The notes: generated by a model not told the origin, from the letters alone. Positions 26,842-36,202 are shown, counted from the stretch's first letter. The stretch: 48,230 nt of DNA from Paenibacillus agaridevorans (GCF_003112455.1 NZ_BDQX01000243.1:42536-90765); one strand, 5' to 3'. Translations and numbers: made by a program.

Positions 26842-27465
26842 GTGGCCGAATTTAAGAACTTTGAAGCTTTTGAATTAGATGTACTCAAAGAAGTGGGGAA
26901 TATCGGAGCAGGCAATGCGGCCACCGCGTTGTCCAAGCTCTTGAACAAGCCGGTAGACATGGCGGTACCGAAGGTCAGCCTGCTGCCCTTCGAGGAAATC
27001 GCCGAGCTTGTGGGAGGAGCCGAACAGGTCGTGCTCGGAGTTTTCCTGCGGGTGGAAGGCGAAGCCCCGGGAAACATGTTTTTTCTAATCGAGGAAAATT
27101 CCGCTGAGCGGATGCTGAATCAACTGCTGTCATTAAGACACGACGAAGGGGATAAAGGTTACTCCGAGATGGAGTTGTCTGCTTTATGCGAAATCGGCAA
27201 CATATTGGCAGGGTCGTACCTCTCGTCATTAGCTGATTTCACTCAACTGCCCATGATGCCTTCTGTACCCGCTATTGCCCATGATATGGCCGGCGCCATC
27301 CTGAGCTACGGACTGATGCAATATGGCGAGATGGGAGATTCGGCTCTGCTAATAGAGACAACGTTTCTCGAAGATCATCAATCGTTGGAAGGACATTTTT
27401 TTCTCATTCCCGATCCCGGCTCCTTCGGCAAAATATTTCGATCATTGGGAGTCGGGCGAGAATGA
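26842..27465 (+). CDS. cheC: CheC, CheY-P phosphatase
   Basis: A 207-residue phosphatase that dephosphorylates CheY-P and works with CheD. Both active-site motifs are visible: EVGNIGAGNAATALSKLL near 18-35, and ALCEIGNILAGSYLSSLAD later. GTG 26842, just after the cheW stop, has GGAGG at 26829-26833. It overlaps cheD by 4 nt. Confidence 0.96.
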   Translation: MAEFKNFEAFELDVLKEVGNIGAGNAATALSKLLNKPVDMAVPKVSLLPFEEIAELVGGAEQVVLGVFLRVEGEAPGNMFFLIEENSAERMLNQLLSLRHDEGDKGYSEMELSALCEIGNILAGSYLSSLADFTQLPMMPSVPAIAHDMAGAILSYGLMQYGEMGDSALLIETTFLEDHQSLEGHFFLIPDPGSFGKIFRSLGVGRE

Positions 27466-27956
27466 CAGGACAGACGCTTGTAAAGGTAGGAATGGCGGAT
27501 TTAAACGTCGTGGATGGCGGAGCCTTATTGAAGACAACGGGACTTGGATCCTGTGTCGGTTTAACATTATACGATTCGAAATCCGGCATTGCCGGAATGG
27601 CGCATGTTATGCTGCCATCATCGGATATTGCCAGGGAAGCGCAAATCAATCTGGCAAAATATGCAGATACCGCAATTCCGGAGCTGCTAAATCGAATGAC
27701 CGTGCTTGGCGCGAACATGAATCGGGTTCAAGCCAAGATGGCGGGCGGCGCTCAGATGTTCGCGTTTGCGGGGCAATCGGATACTCTCCGAATAGGTCCG
27801 CGTAACGTGGAATCTTGTATGAGCATGCTCAACAGACTTCGTATTCCAATCGTATCCCACGATACGGGGGGGAATTACGGACGGACAATCGAGTTCGACA
27901 GCGGCAGTGGCATACTCATGATCCGGAGCGTGCAGTTTGGAATAAAGGAGATTTAA
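27462..27956 (+). CDS. cheD: CheD, chemoreceptor glutamine deamidase
   Basis: A 164-residue enzyme that deamidates chemoreceptor glutamines and stimulates CheC. The catalytic cysteine C31 in TTGLGSCVGLTLYD and H48 in AGMAHVMLPSS are present. It overlaps cheC by 4 nt, fitting the known CheC-CheD partnership. Confidence 0.97.
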   Translation: MTGQTLVKVGMADLNVVDGGALLKTTGLGSCVGLTLYDSKSGIAGMAHVMLPSSDIAREAQINLAKYADTAIPELLNRMTVLGANMNRVQAKMAGGAQMFAFAGQSDTLRIGPRNVESCMSMLNRLRIPIVSHDTGGNYGRTIEFDSGSGILMIRSVQFGIKEI

Positions 27957-27958
27957 CA

Positions 27959-28423
27959 ATGCTGGGTTCATGGAGATGGAATGTGGGTTTCGGTATTGCG
28001 GGAGTCGGTCTGACCGTCATATTCTCCTTGGGGAATAATCCCATGTCCGTTATACTCATGAGAAGTTTATATGCATTCGTGGCTTTTTTCGTCGTCGCAT
28101 TTGCCGCCCGGTTCGTTTTGGGCGTAATATTGCAGCCTCCGGCGATCCCAATGGGTCCCAGCGAAGAGGAGGCTGAAGATCCGCGAGGCGCCGAGATGGA
28201 CTTGCGTACGCCAGACGAGTCGGATGATTTGAACCAACTGTTAAAGGCTCAATTGCAGCAAGGAGCATCTTCTTCGCCACAGCCAGCAACGCAGCCGGTA
28301 AAAGAAGGCGCTAATGAAGGAGCAAGCAGCTTCAAACCATTGTCTCCGCCGCAACTCGTATCTACCGCCGGCAAACAACCAGAGGAATTGGCGAAAGCCG
28401 TACGTCACCTGACAGGAGAGTGA
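27959..28423 (+). CDS. Membrane protein of unknown function between cheD and sigD
   Basis: I do not recognise this 154-residue protein. It has two hydrophobic segments (about 10-27 and 32-60, separated by a short loop) and then a hydrophilic tail rich in E, D, P, Q and S, predicted cytoplasmic and disordered. ATG 27959 has AAAGGAG at 27944-27950, spaced 8 nt; longer forms starting inside cheD are unsupported. Its place, 3 nt after cheD and 4 nt before sigD, points to motility, but that is inference. Confidence 0.75.
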   Translation: MLGSWRWNVGFGIAGVGLTVIFSLGNNPMSVILMRSLYAFVAFFVVAFAARFVLGVILQPPAIPMGPSEEEAEDPRGAEMDLRTPDESDDLNQLLKAQLQQGASSSPQPATQPVKEGANEGASSFKPLSPPQLVSTAGKQPEELAKAVRHLTGE

Positions 28424-28427
28424 GTCA

Positions 28428-29213
28428 ATGCCAGAGCTAAAGTCGCCTCATTTGACGAACATCCAGATGTGGCAAGCATGGAAAGAGCAAGGGGATATCG
28501 AAGCCAAAAAAAGCCTGATTGAAAATTATTTGCCGCTTGTCGATTTTGTTACGAATCGCATGGCAATCGGACTGCCTAAAAACGTCATTAAAGACGATCT
28601 GGCCAGCAACGGAGTCATGGGTCTTATTGACGCCATCGAGAAATTCGACTATAAAAGAGGATTGCAATTCGAGACGTACGCATCATGGCGTATTCGCGGC
28701 TCCATCATCGACGGGCTACGTCAAGGCGACTGGGTGCCGCGCTCCGTGCGCGAGAAGGCTAAACGCGTCGAGGACGCCTATCAAGTGCTGGAGCAGCAAT
28801 ATATGCGTTCTGTATCCGACGCGGAAGTAAGCCGGTATCTGCAAATTACGGAAAAGGAATTTACCGTCATGCTGCAAGATATATCGGTTGCGTCGATCTG
28901 CTCCCTTGAGGATCCCATTCGGGAAGAGGAATCGGAGACTCGCATGTCGTTGCTCGTAGACGACAAGGCCAAAAAACCGGAACAAACCGTGCATGAAGTT
29001 TATTTGAAGGAATCGTTAGTAAAAGGAATAGATCGATTGACGGAGAAGGAGCGGACCGTCGTATCCCTATTCTATTATGAGGAGCTGTCCTTAAGCGAAA
29101 TAGCCGAGGTTATGTCGCTGTCACCGTCGAGAATTTCCCAATTGCACTCGAAGGCCATTCTTCGTCTTCGTGGAGTGTTGGCTAAACATAAAGATCAATT
29201 AATGCAGCAATAG
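28428..29213 (+). CDS. sigD: SigD, flagellar RNA polymerase sigma factor (sigma-28 family)
   Basis: A 261-residue sigma factor directing late flagellar, chemotaxis and autolysin genes. Region 2 is visible in NGVMGLIDAIEKFDYKRGL and FETYASWRIRGSIIDGLR; region 4 in LTEKERTVVSLFYYEELSL followed by SEIAEVMSLSPSRISQLHS. The ATG follows AGGAGAGTGAG. It lies near the end of the operon; in B. subtilis this distal position limits SigD level. The anti-sigma factor FlgM is not in the window. Confidence 0.98.
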   Translation: MPELKSPHLTNIQMWQAWKEQGDIEAKKSLIENYLPLVDFVTNRMAIGLPKNVIKDDLASNGVMGLIDAIEKFDYKRGLQFETYASWRIRGSIIDGLRQGDWVPRSVREKAKRVEDAYQVLEQQYMRSVSDAEVSRYLQITEKEFTVMLQDISVASICSLEDPIREEESETRMSLLVDDKAKKPEQTVHEVYLKESLVKGIDRLTEKERTVVSLFYYEELSLSEIAEVMSLSPSRISQLHSKAILRLRGVLAKHKDQLMQQ

Positions 29214-29229
29214 GAAGGGGGGGATACAG

Positions 29230-30636
29230 GTGGACAATCAACAACTGGATTCGTATTTACGCTTGCAAACGTCGGCGGACAAGCTGACTGCCTTTATAGC
29301 ATTCATTCGAATTACGGACGAATTTGCTTGTACGGCCGATGAGTTAGAGCTCTTCGTGCGAAGTAAGGGAGTTGTCCATGGTCTCCGAACCGACGTGCTG
29401 GATGGAATAAGCAGAAATCCTCTAGCTTATTGCAGGGAACAGACGATTATTGCGCAAGGCCAGAGTCCAAGTCCGGGCAAAGACGGCATGATACGATTCG
29501 TTTTCGATATGGACAATGACGAGCGTCGCCCAGCAGAGGGCGAAGATGGCAAGATAGACTTCAAGCAAGTCAATCAACTAAAAAACGTAAAACGCGGTCA
29601 ACTGATTGCCGAGCTGGTAGAGCCAAGTGCTGGTCCACCGGGAAGAACGGTCACAGGCGAAGAGATTCCTCCGAAATACGGCAAGCGCGCTCACTTCAAA
29701 GTCGGCAAAAACGTCGTGCAGGGCGGGGATGGTTCTGCCTTGTATGCAGCAATCGATGGGTTGATTACGCTTACGGATAAGGTGAAAATCAACGTATTCC
29801 CCGTTTACGAAGTAAATGGCGACGTTGACTATCGCGTAGGAAACATCGATTTTGTAGGTACTGTCGTTATTCGCGGCAACGTGCTTAGCGGTTTCCGAGT
29901 AAAGGCATCTGGCGATATTCGTATTATTGGGGGAGTCGAAGGCGCCGAGCTTGAGTCCGACGGTTCCATTGAGATTACCGGCGGTATTATGGCTGGCAAC
30001 AAGGGTTACGTAAGAGCGCAAAACAATATACGCTGCTCTTTCATTCAAGACGGCATTGTCATCGCCGGCGCTGATGTATTGGTCTCCCAAAGCATTATGC
30101 ATTCTCAAGTAAAAGCGGGACACAGCGTCATATGTTCTGGTGCAAAGGGGTTAATCGTCGGCGGAATCGTGCAAGCCGGAGAAACCGTATTAGCGAGGAC
30201 GATCGGCAATCCGATGTCAACGAATACCGTCGTAGAAGCGGGCGTTAATCCACAACTCAGGGACGAGCTCATGGAGCTTCGTACATCCCTCAGGCAATCG
30301 GTTGACAGTCTGGACAAAACCGAAAAGGCGCTGGTTATTCTTGATCAGATGGCGGCCGCGGGCCAATTGTCACCGGATCGGTTGGCTATGCGCATCAAGC
30401 TGAACGCGACCAAACGCCAGACGGTTGCCACCATCGACGAATGCAAAGATCGTATGCTCAAAATCGAGAAACAACTTGAGGATTCGGGACGTTCCAAGGT
30501 GGATGTGAGCGGTACGATATATGGCGGCGTAAAGATTGTAATCGGCCGTTATACCAAGTTTGTTAAAGACAGTGCGCAAAGAGTATCCTTCCGATTAATG
30601 GAAGGCGATATTGCTTTGGCACCCTATCATCCGTAA
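29230..30636 (+). CDS. FapA (DUF342) family polymer-forming-type protein
   Basis: A 468-residue protein with the FapA/DUF342 layout: an N-terminal domain, then a central right-handed beta-helix-like section (about 150-330; repeated G-D/V-I patterns such as VNGDVDYRVGNIDFVGTVV and SGDIRIIGGVEGAELESDG), and a C-terminal coiled coil (about 340-420). GTG 29230 follows a G-rich site. Members occur near motility and signalling genes, but a precise role is not established; here it follows sigD by 16 nt and is probably co-transcribed. Confidence 0.85.
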   Translation: MDNQQLDSYLRLQTSADKLTAFIAFIRITDEFACTADELELFVRSKGVVHGLRTDVLDGISRNPLAYCREQTIIAQGQSPSPGKDGMIRFVFDMDNDERRPAEGEDGKIDFKQVNQLKNVKRGQLIAELVEPSAGPPGRTVTGEEIPPKYGKRAHFKVGKNVVQGGDGSALYAAIDGLITLTDKVKINVFPVYEVNGDVDYRVGNIDFVGTVVIRGNVLSGFRVKASGDIRIIGGVEGAELESDGSIEITGGIMAGNKGYVRAQNNIRCSFIQDGIVIAGADVLVSQSIMHSQVKAGHSVICSGAKGLIVGGIVQAGETVLARTIGNPMSTNTVVEAGVNPQLRDELMELRTSLRQSVDSLDKTEKALVILDQMAAAGQLSPDRLAMRIKLNATKRQTVATIDECKDRMLKIEKQLEDSGRSKVDVSGTIYGGVKIVIGRYTKFVKDSAQRVSFRLMEGDIALAPYHP

Positions 30637-30678
30637 ACATCCCCTTGCAGGTAAGAATGTGGCGAAGGAGGGAAATCG

Positions 30679-31008
30679 ATGACGTTCAAACCGTTAGATT
30701 TTCAAATATCCGTTCCACGAACACAAGAGTTTAGCGGCATGCAGCAGCAAGCGGCGCAACGACCGATTACGGAGCAGAACATGCTCGCACATCAAACGGA
30801 GAAACATACTGAAGCGCAGCGATCCCAAAGCGCGGCGGTCGAACAGTCTTCGAACTCGGGAATTAAAGCCGACCAGGAGAAAAACGGAGGCGGTGACCCG
30901 AGACAACAAGGCCGCGGCAAGGGACATGGCAAGGATGAATCCGCGAAGGAGCTGCCTCCGGAATCCCCGCACCCCTACAAAGGACTGCGCTTTGACGTCA
31001 AGCTTTAA
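30679..31008 (+). CDS. Small hydrophilic protein of unknown function, flagellar operon
   Basis: A 109-residue protein with no signal peptide or membrane segment, very rich in Q, E, K, S and G and likely disordered apart from its ends. The N terminus has LDFQISVPRTQEF and the C terminus ends SPHPYKGLRFDVKL; the latter resembles a short tail I associate with small proteins in other Bacillota motility operons, but I cannot name it. GAAGGAGGG precedes ATG 30679. Function unknown. Confidence 0.72.
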   Translation: MTFKPLDFQISVPRTQEFSGMQQQAAQRPITEQNMLAHQTEKHTEAQRSQSAAVEQSSNSGIKADQEKNGGGDPRQQGRGKGHGKDESAKELPPESPHPYKGLRFDVKL

Positions 31009-31040
31009 AAGGTTGTTCAAAAAGTCCGATTTCTCTTTAA
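31004..31040 (+). repeat. Solo end of the TTTAA/GTTCAAAAAGT repeat element
   Basis: Positions 31004-31028 match the inverted right end of the element at 46034-46174 (reverse complement of 46149-46174) in 24 of 25 bases with one gap, including the core GTTCAAAAAGTCCG and the adjoining TTTAAA. A second TTTAA is at 31036-31040. The internal part of the element is missing here, so this is a relic or a minimal end in the gap between two flagellar-operon genes. Confidence 0.6.
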
Positions 31041-31064
31041 CAAAATGGAAGGGCGGTAGTTCAG

Positions 31065-31667
31065 GTGGAGCCATGGCATTACATCGCGTTGCTGGGCGCC
31101 GTTATAGCAGTATGGGCGCTCAGCCTGCCCAGGAATAAAGCGCCGAATCCGCCTGTACAGTCTGTGCAGAACATGGAGACGGCGCTGGAGCAATTTATGG
31201 AGAATATGGAGAAGGATAATGAAGAGCTAATGGAGATGATCGCCAATGCGCAGGCAGACTCCAAGCAGGAAACGGAACGCAAGGATGCACGCATAGCCGC
31301 GTTGGAACAACGTTGCGAGGCGTTGGGCGATCAACTGCAGCAAACGCTGGACAAGCTGGCGAACACAGCATCAGCGGCGGCCGCTGCTAACGTACCCGTC
31401 CATGAGGAAGCTGCTGTTGTTTCGATGCCGGCACAAGGGGAGAGCTCCCGCTTGGACTACCATGATGCGCAATCTCAGCTAAGTGAGCAATCAAGCGCGA
31501 GACCTTCCGACCAATCACAATCCATAGCATCCAGATACTCGGATCTGTTCCGCCTGTATCAGGAGGGCAAATCCATCGAAGCGATTGCCAAAAAACTTGG
31601 CATGAACAAAGGCGAGGTTCAATTGATCATCGGCCTTGCCAAGCAGGAAGAGGCGCGGCATGTTTAA
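31065..31667 (+). CDS. swrB: SwrB-like (DUF6115-type) membrane protein
   Basis: A 200-residue protein with an N-terminal membrane anchor (about 4-20), a coiled coil (about 30-105, NMETALEQFMENMEKDNEE), a low-complexity section, and a C-terminal HTH-like module LFRLYQEGKSIEAIAKKLG then MNKGEVQLIIGLA. This layout and the place after sigD match B. subtilis SwrB (YlxL), which helps activate the flagellar export apparatus. GTG 31065 is the only start that keeps the anchor; the ribosome site GAAGGGCGG is modest. The match is by architecture, so the symbol is tentative. Confidence 0.75.
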   Translation: MEPWHYIALLGAVIAVWALSLPRNKAPNPPVQSVQNMETALEQFMENMEKDNEELMEMIANAQADSKQETERKDARIAALEQRCEALGDQLQQTLDKLANTASAAAAANVPVHEEAAVVSMPAQGESSRLDYHDAQSQLSEQSSARPSDQSQSIASRYSDLFRLYQEGKSIEAIAKKLGMNKGEVQLIIGLAKQEEARHV

Positions 31668-32223
31668 CAAACGTTCATTTTTGTTGGGATTAGGGCTTGG
31701 CATTATCGTCGGCGCCATGCTGCTTCAGTTGTTCTACATGGGCGAATCCAGTCAGAATCGATTGGATGAGCTTGGCAAGGAGATTGAACAAGGCGGCTTG
31801 CCACCCTCCTCGCAAGAGCCCGTTGAAAGCGGGGCATCGCAAGCTTCAACCGATTCCCGCGATCAAGCCGCAGCCGGGTCGGAGGAGCCTGTACCATCGC
31901 TTCAGCCGGAAGCGACTGCTGCGACGCCTACGGAAGCTCCGTCCGATACGCCTCTTGCCGAGGAAACCTCCGAACCTTTCGAACCATTTGTCGTACGGAT
32001 CAAGCCCGGCATGAGTCTTACCGAAACAGCCGAGCTGCTGCTGCAAGCTGGCGCTATTAAGGATTCGCAATCATTTATCGATGAGATGAAATCATCAAGT
32101 ACGCCGGTACGAGCCGGTTATTTTTTGTTTGACCGCGATGAACTAAACGCGGAGCAAGCAGCCGCCATTGTCTCCGGAAAACCGATTACGGCCAAACAAG
32201 CCGAAAGATATCCTGCAAGGTGA
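31660..32223 (+). CDS. MltG-like LysM-subdomain membrane protein without a catalytic domain
   Basis: A 187-residue protein with an N-terminal membrane anchor (about 5-25, FLLGLGLGIIVGAMLLQLF), a P/E/S/T-rich extracellular linker (about 40-115), and a C-terminal module VRIKPGMSLTETAELLLQA followed by GAIKDSQSFIDEMKS. That module resembles the LysM-like front part of the lytic transglycosylase MltG (YceG), but the catalytic region with its glutamate is absent. ATG 31660 has AGGAAGAGG just upstream and overlaps swrB by 8 nt. A wall-binding role near flagella is conjecture. Confidence 0.68.
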   Translation: MFNKRSFLLGLGLGIIVGAMLLQLFYMGESSQNRLDELGKEIEQGGLPPSSQEPVESGASQASTDSRDQAAAGSEEPVPSLQPEATAATPTEAPSDTPLAEETSEPFEPFVVRIKPGMSLTETAELLLQAGAIKDSQSFIDEMKSSSTPVRAGYFLFDRDELNAEQAAAIVSGKPITAKQAERYPAR

Positions 32224-32232
32224 AATGTCTAT

Positions 32233-32247
32233 CGCCATCCTATGGCG
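32233..32247 (+). other. Short hairpin after the flagellar operon
   Basis: CGCCAT at 32233-32238 pairs with ATGGCG at 32242-32247 around a 3-nt loop, 10 nt after the last flagellar-operon gene. No T run follows, so I do not call it an intrinsic terminator; I saw no canonical terminator between this operon and rpsB. Confidence 0.35.
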
Positions 32248-32318
32248 GCGCAGAGCGTTTCATTGCGGGAATTAAACGATAAATTCAACGAAATTCGGCA
32301 AATATTGAGAAAAGCTTG

Positions 32319-32347
32319 TTGCATGCGTCAGTACAATGTGATATATT
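32319..32347 (+). promoter_or_regulatory. Sigma-A promoter of rpsB
   Basis: TTGCAT (-35, 32319-32324), a 17-nt spacer and TATATT (-10, 32342-32347), with an extended -10 TG at 32339-32340. Transcription should start near 32354, giving a leader of about 120 nt before rpsB. Strong by eye. Confidence 0.82.
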
Positions 32348-32369
32348 AATTGACGGTGTTAAAAACACA

Positions 32370-32434
32370 CGCCGCTCAATTCCGTTGACGGTGCTTTCGC
32401 CCGGCGAAAGTTTCGACGGAAGAAGCGAACGGCG
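32370..32434 (+). promoter_or_regulatory. Structured 5' leader of rpsB, possible S2 autoregulatory element
   Basis: Three stacked stems can form: CGCCG 32370-32374 with CGGCG 32430-32434; a 9-bp stem 32380-32388 with 32413-32421 (one G-U); and a perfect 7-bp hairpin CTTTCGC 32394-32400 with GCGAAAG 32404-32410 around a 3-nt loop. An asymmetric internal loop (5 and 2 nt) lies between the two inner stems. No T run follows, so control would be of translation or stability. Ribosomal protein leaders often act this way; binding of S2 here is inference. Confidence 0.6.
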
Positions 32435-32473
32435 GAGGGACACACAAAAACCATTACAGGAGGTGTTGAAGAA

Positions 32474-33172
32474 ATGGCGGTTATTTCCATGAAACAGCTT
32501 CTCGAAGCTGGGGTACACTTCGGTCACCAGACTCGTCGCTGGAACCCTAAGATGGATCGTTATATCTTCACAGAAAGAAACGGAATTTACATTATCGACT
32601 TGCAAAAAACGGTTAAAAAAGTTGACGAAGCATACAACTTTGTTAAATCGATCGCGGCTGAAGGCGGCACAATGCTGTTCGTAGGCACGAAAAAGCAAGC
32701 TCAAGACTCCGTAAAGGAAGAAGCTGAGCGTTGCGGCAACTTCTACATCAACCAACGTTGGCTCGGCGGCACGCTGACGAACTTCCAAACGATTCAGAAG
32801 CGTATCGATCGTCTGAAGCAACTGGAGAAGTGGGAAGAGGATGGCACTTTCGAGGTTCTGCCTAAGAAAGAAGTTATCATCCTTCGCAAAGAAAAAGAAC
32901 GTCTTGAGAAATTCCTGGGCGGCATCAAAGGCATGAAGGGTCTGCCAAGCGCGCTCTTTATCATCGATCCGCGCAAAGAGCGCATCGCGGTTGCCGAAGC
33001 TCGCAAATTGGGTATCCCAATTGTAGGCATCGTCGACACGAACTGCGATCCGGACGAAATCGACTACGTTATCCCTGGTAACGACGATGCAATCCGCGCG
33101 GTTAAGCTGCTGACAGCTAAGATGGCGGACGCTATCGTAGAAGCTAACCAAGGCGAACAAACAACGGCTTAA
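32474..33172 (+). CDS. rpsB: 30S ribosomal protein S2
   Basis: A 232-residue small-subunit protein. The start [19 protein letters not shown] with [19 protein letters not shown] is the S2 signature, as is [27 protein letters not shown] at about 32459-32466 precedes ATG 32474. It is followed by a hairpin terminator and tsf, the common rpsB-tsf order. Confidence 0.99.
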   Translation: MAVISMKQLLEAGVHFGHQTRRWNPKMDRYIFTERNGIYIIDLQKTVKKVDEAYNFVKSIAAEGGTMLFVGTKKQAQDSVKEEAERCGNFYINQRWLGGTLTNFQTIQKRIDRLKQLEKWEEDGTFEVLPKKEVIILRKEKERLEKFLGGIKGMKGLPSALFIIDPRKERIAVAEARKLGIPIVGIVDTNCDPDEIDYVIPGNDDAIRAVKLLTAKMADAIVEANQGEQTTA

Positions 33173-33206
33173 GCCATACTTGCGAATTTACAATTTAGCA
33201 AACAAC

Positions 33207-33249
33207 AAAGGGTGGTCAGATGGTGCAAACCTCTCGCTACCCTTTTTTT
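33207..33249 (+). terminator. Intrinsic terminator between rpsB and tsf
   Basis: A long imperfect stem: ten pairs (33207-33216 with 33236-33245, two G-U), one C-C mismatch, then AGA/TCT and GGT/ACC pairs around a GCAA loop with one bulged T. Seven T residues (33243-33249) follow. It should stop part of rpsB transcription before tsf. Confidence 0.82.
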
Positions 33250-33287
33250 GACAAAAATTATGAGGCAAACTTTTAGGAGGGTTTTTT

Positions 33288-34781
<1,494 letters not shown>

Positions 34782-34782
<1 letters not shown>

Positions 34783-35336
34783 TGCCGCAAAGCATCAAAA
34801 AAAGCGCCGATGAGCGCATGGATAAAGCAATTGGAGCGTTCCGGCGCGATCTGGCCACGCTTCGCGCGGGAAAAGCAAGTCCCGCTCTGTTCGATCGGAT
34901 TCAGGTTGAATACTACGGTGCAATGACGCCGCTTAACCAACTTGCGAATATTAATACGCCTGACAGCCGCACGCTGATGATTCAACCATGGGACAAATCG
35001 TCCGTATCCGCAATCGAGAAAGCGATTCTGAAATCCGATCTCGGTCTTACTCCATCCAACGATGGTTCCGCGATTCGTATCTCGGTACCGCCGCTTACGG
35101 AAGAACGTCGTGCCGATCTTGTGAAAACAGCAAAAAAATTCGCCGAAGAAGCAAAGGTCGCCATCCGCAACATTCGCAGAGATGCGAACGACGATATTAA
35201 AAAGCTGGAGAAATCCGATATTTCCGAAGATGAATCCCGTCGCCATCAGGAAGATATCCAGAAGGCAACCGACAAATTTATCGCGGAAGTCGAGAAAGTA
35301 TTGTCCGCCAAAGAAAAAGAGATTATGGAAGTCTGA
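34782..35336 (+). CDS. frr: Ribosome recycling factor
   Basis: A 184-residue protein that, with EF-G, splits ribosomes after termination. [19 protein letters not shown] and [19 protein letters not shown] are diagnostic, and the C-terminal helix [19 protein letters not shown] completes the three-helix domain. Its ATG overlaps the pyrH stop by 1 nt, the classic pyrH-frr arrangement. Confidence 0.99.
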
Positions 35337-35351
35337 TTGGCGAAGAACCTG

Positions 35352-35398
35352 CCTCTACACGCGGCCGCAAACGCATTGCGGCTCCCGATAGAGGTTTT
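35352..35398 (+). terminator. Probable weak terminator or processing hairpin after frr
   Basis: CCTCTA 35352-35357 pairs with TAGAGG 35389-35394, enclosing GCCGCAA 35364-35370 paired with TTGCGGC 35376-35382. Four T residues follow, then mixed TC. The weak T run and the absence of a promoter before uppS suggest partial readthrough. Confidence 0.5.
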
Positions 35399-35431
35399 CT
35401 CATTTCTTATTTCTGATTGGGAGGAAGTCAG

Positions 35432-36202
35432 ATGATCAAGCGGCTTTGGGCAAATCGAAGCAAAGCGAAAGCGTCCTTACCGCATACCGAAGGCATTCCG
35501 CCCGAGAATGTACCGGAACATGTAGCGATCATTATGGACGGGAACGGCCGTTGGGCCAAGCGCAGGGGTCTGCCTCGCATGGCAGGCCATCATTCCGGCA
35601 TGAAAACCGTGAAGCGCATAACCATCGAGGCTAATCGGCTTGGCGTCAAATATTTGACGTTGTATGCGTTCTCGACTGAAAACTGGAAACGTCCAAAAGC
35701 GGAGGTGGATTTCCTGATGAAGCTGCCTCAGCAATTTTTGGAGATCGAGCTGGAAGATCTGATCGCGAACAATGTGCAGGTTAAGATGATGGGACATCGA
35801 GAGGACTTGCCGCCTCACACGCTTAGCGCGGTTGAAGAGGCAATATCGAAGACAGCCGGCAATTCGGGGCTAGTTCTAAACTTCGCCCTCAATTATGGGA
35901 GCCGCAAGGAGATGCTGGAGACGGTGCAAGCGATCGCTGCGGATGTGCGCGAGGGCAAGCTGACACCCGAACAGATCAATGATGAGTTATTCAGTCAAAG
36001 GCTGCTGTCCGGCGAACTGCCGGATCCGGATCTTCTCATTCGAACAAGCGGAGAGCTCCGATTAAGCAATTTCATGTTATGGCAACTGGCGTACTCCGAG
36101 CTGTGGTTTACGGACGTCTATTGGCCGGAATTCACGGAACAACATTTTCATGAAGCGATAGAAGAGTATGGACGCCGCGCCCGCCGATACGGCGGCGTGT
36201 AG
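35432..36202 (+). CDS. uppS: Undecaprenyl diphosphate synthase (isoprenyl transferase)
   Basis: A 256-residue cis-prenyltransferase that builds the C55 lipid carrier for cell-wall synthesis from farnesyl diphosphate and isopentenyl diphosphate. The motif AIIMDGNGRWAKRRGLPR holds the catalytic aspartate; RTSGELRLSNFMLWQLAYS is the family C-terminal signature. ATG 35432 has GGGAGGAA at about 35419-35425. Followed by cdsA, as in B. subtilis. Confidence 0.98.
   Translation: MIKRLWANRSKAKASLPHTEGIPPENVPEHVAIIMDGNGRWAKRRGLPRMAGHHSGMKTVKRITIEANRLGVKYLTLYAFSTENWKRPKAEVDFLMKLPQQFLEIELEDLIANNVQVKMMGHREDLPPHTLSAVEEAISKTAGNSGLVLNFALNYGSRKEMLETVQAIAADVREGKLTPEQINDELFSQRLLSGELPDPDLLIRTSGELRLSNFMLWQLAYSELWFTDVYWPEFTEQHFHEAIEEYGRRARRYGGV

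Noticed and set aside
27815..27958. Upstream extension of the unknown gene into cheD
   Set aside because: The extra residues overlap cheD in another frame and ATG 27959 has a well-spaced AAAGGAG.
32350..32393. Direct repeat TTGACGGTG at 32350-32358 and 32385-32393, possible -35 boxes or operator
   Set aside because: No -10 at a suitable distance from either copy, and the first copy overlaps the predicted transcription start; probably chance.
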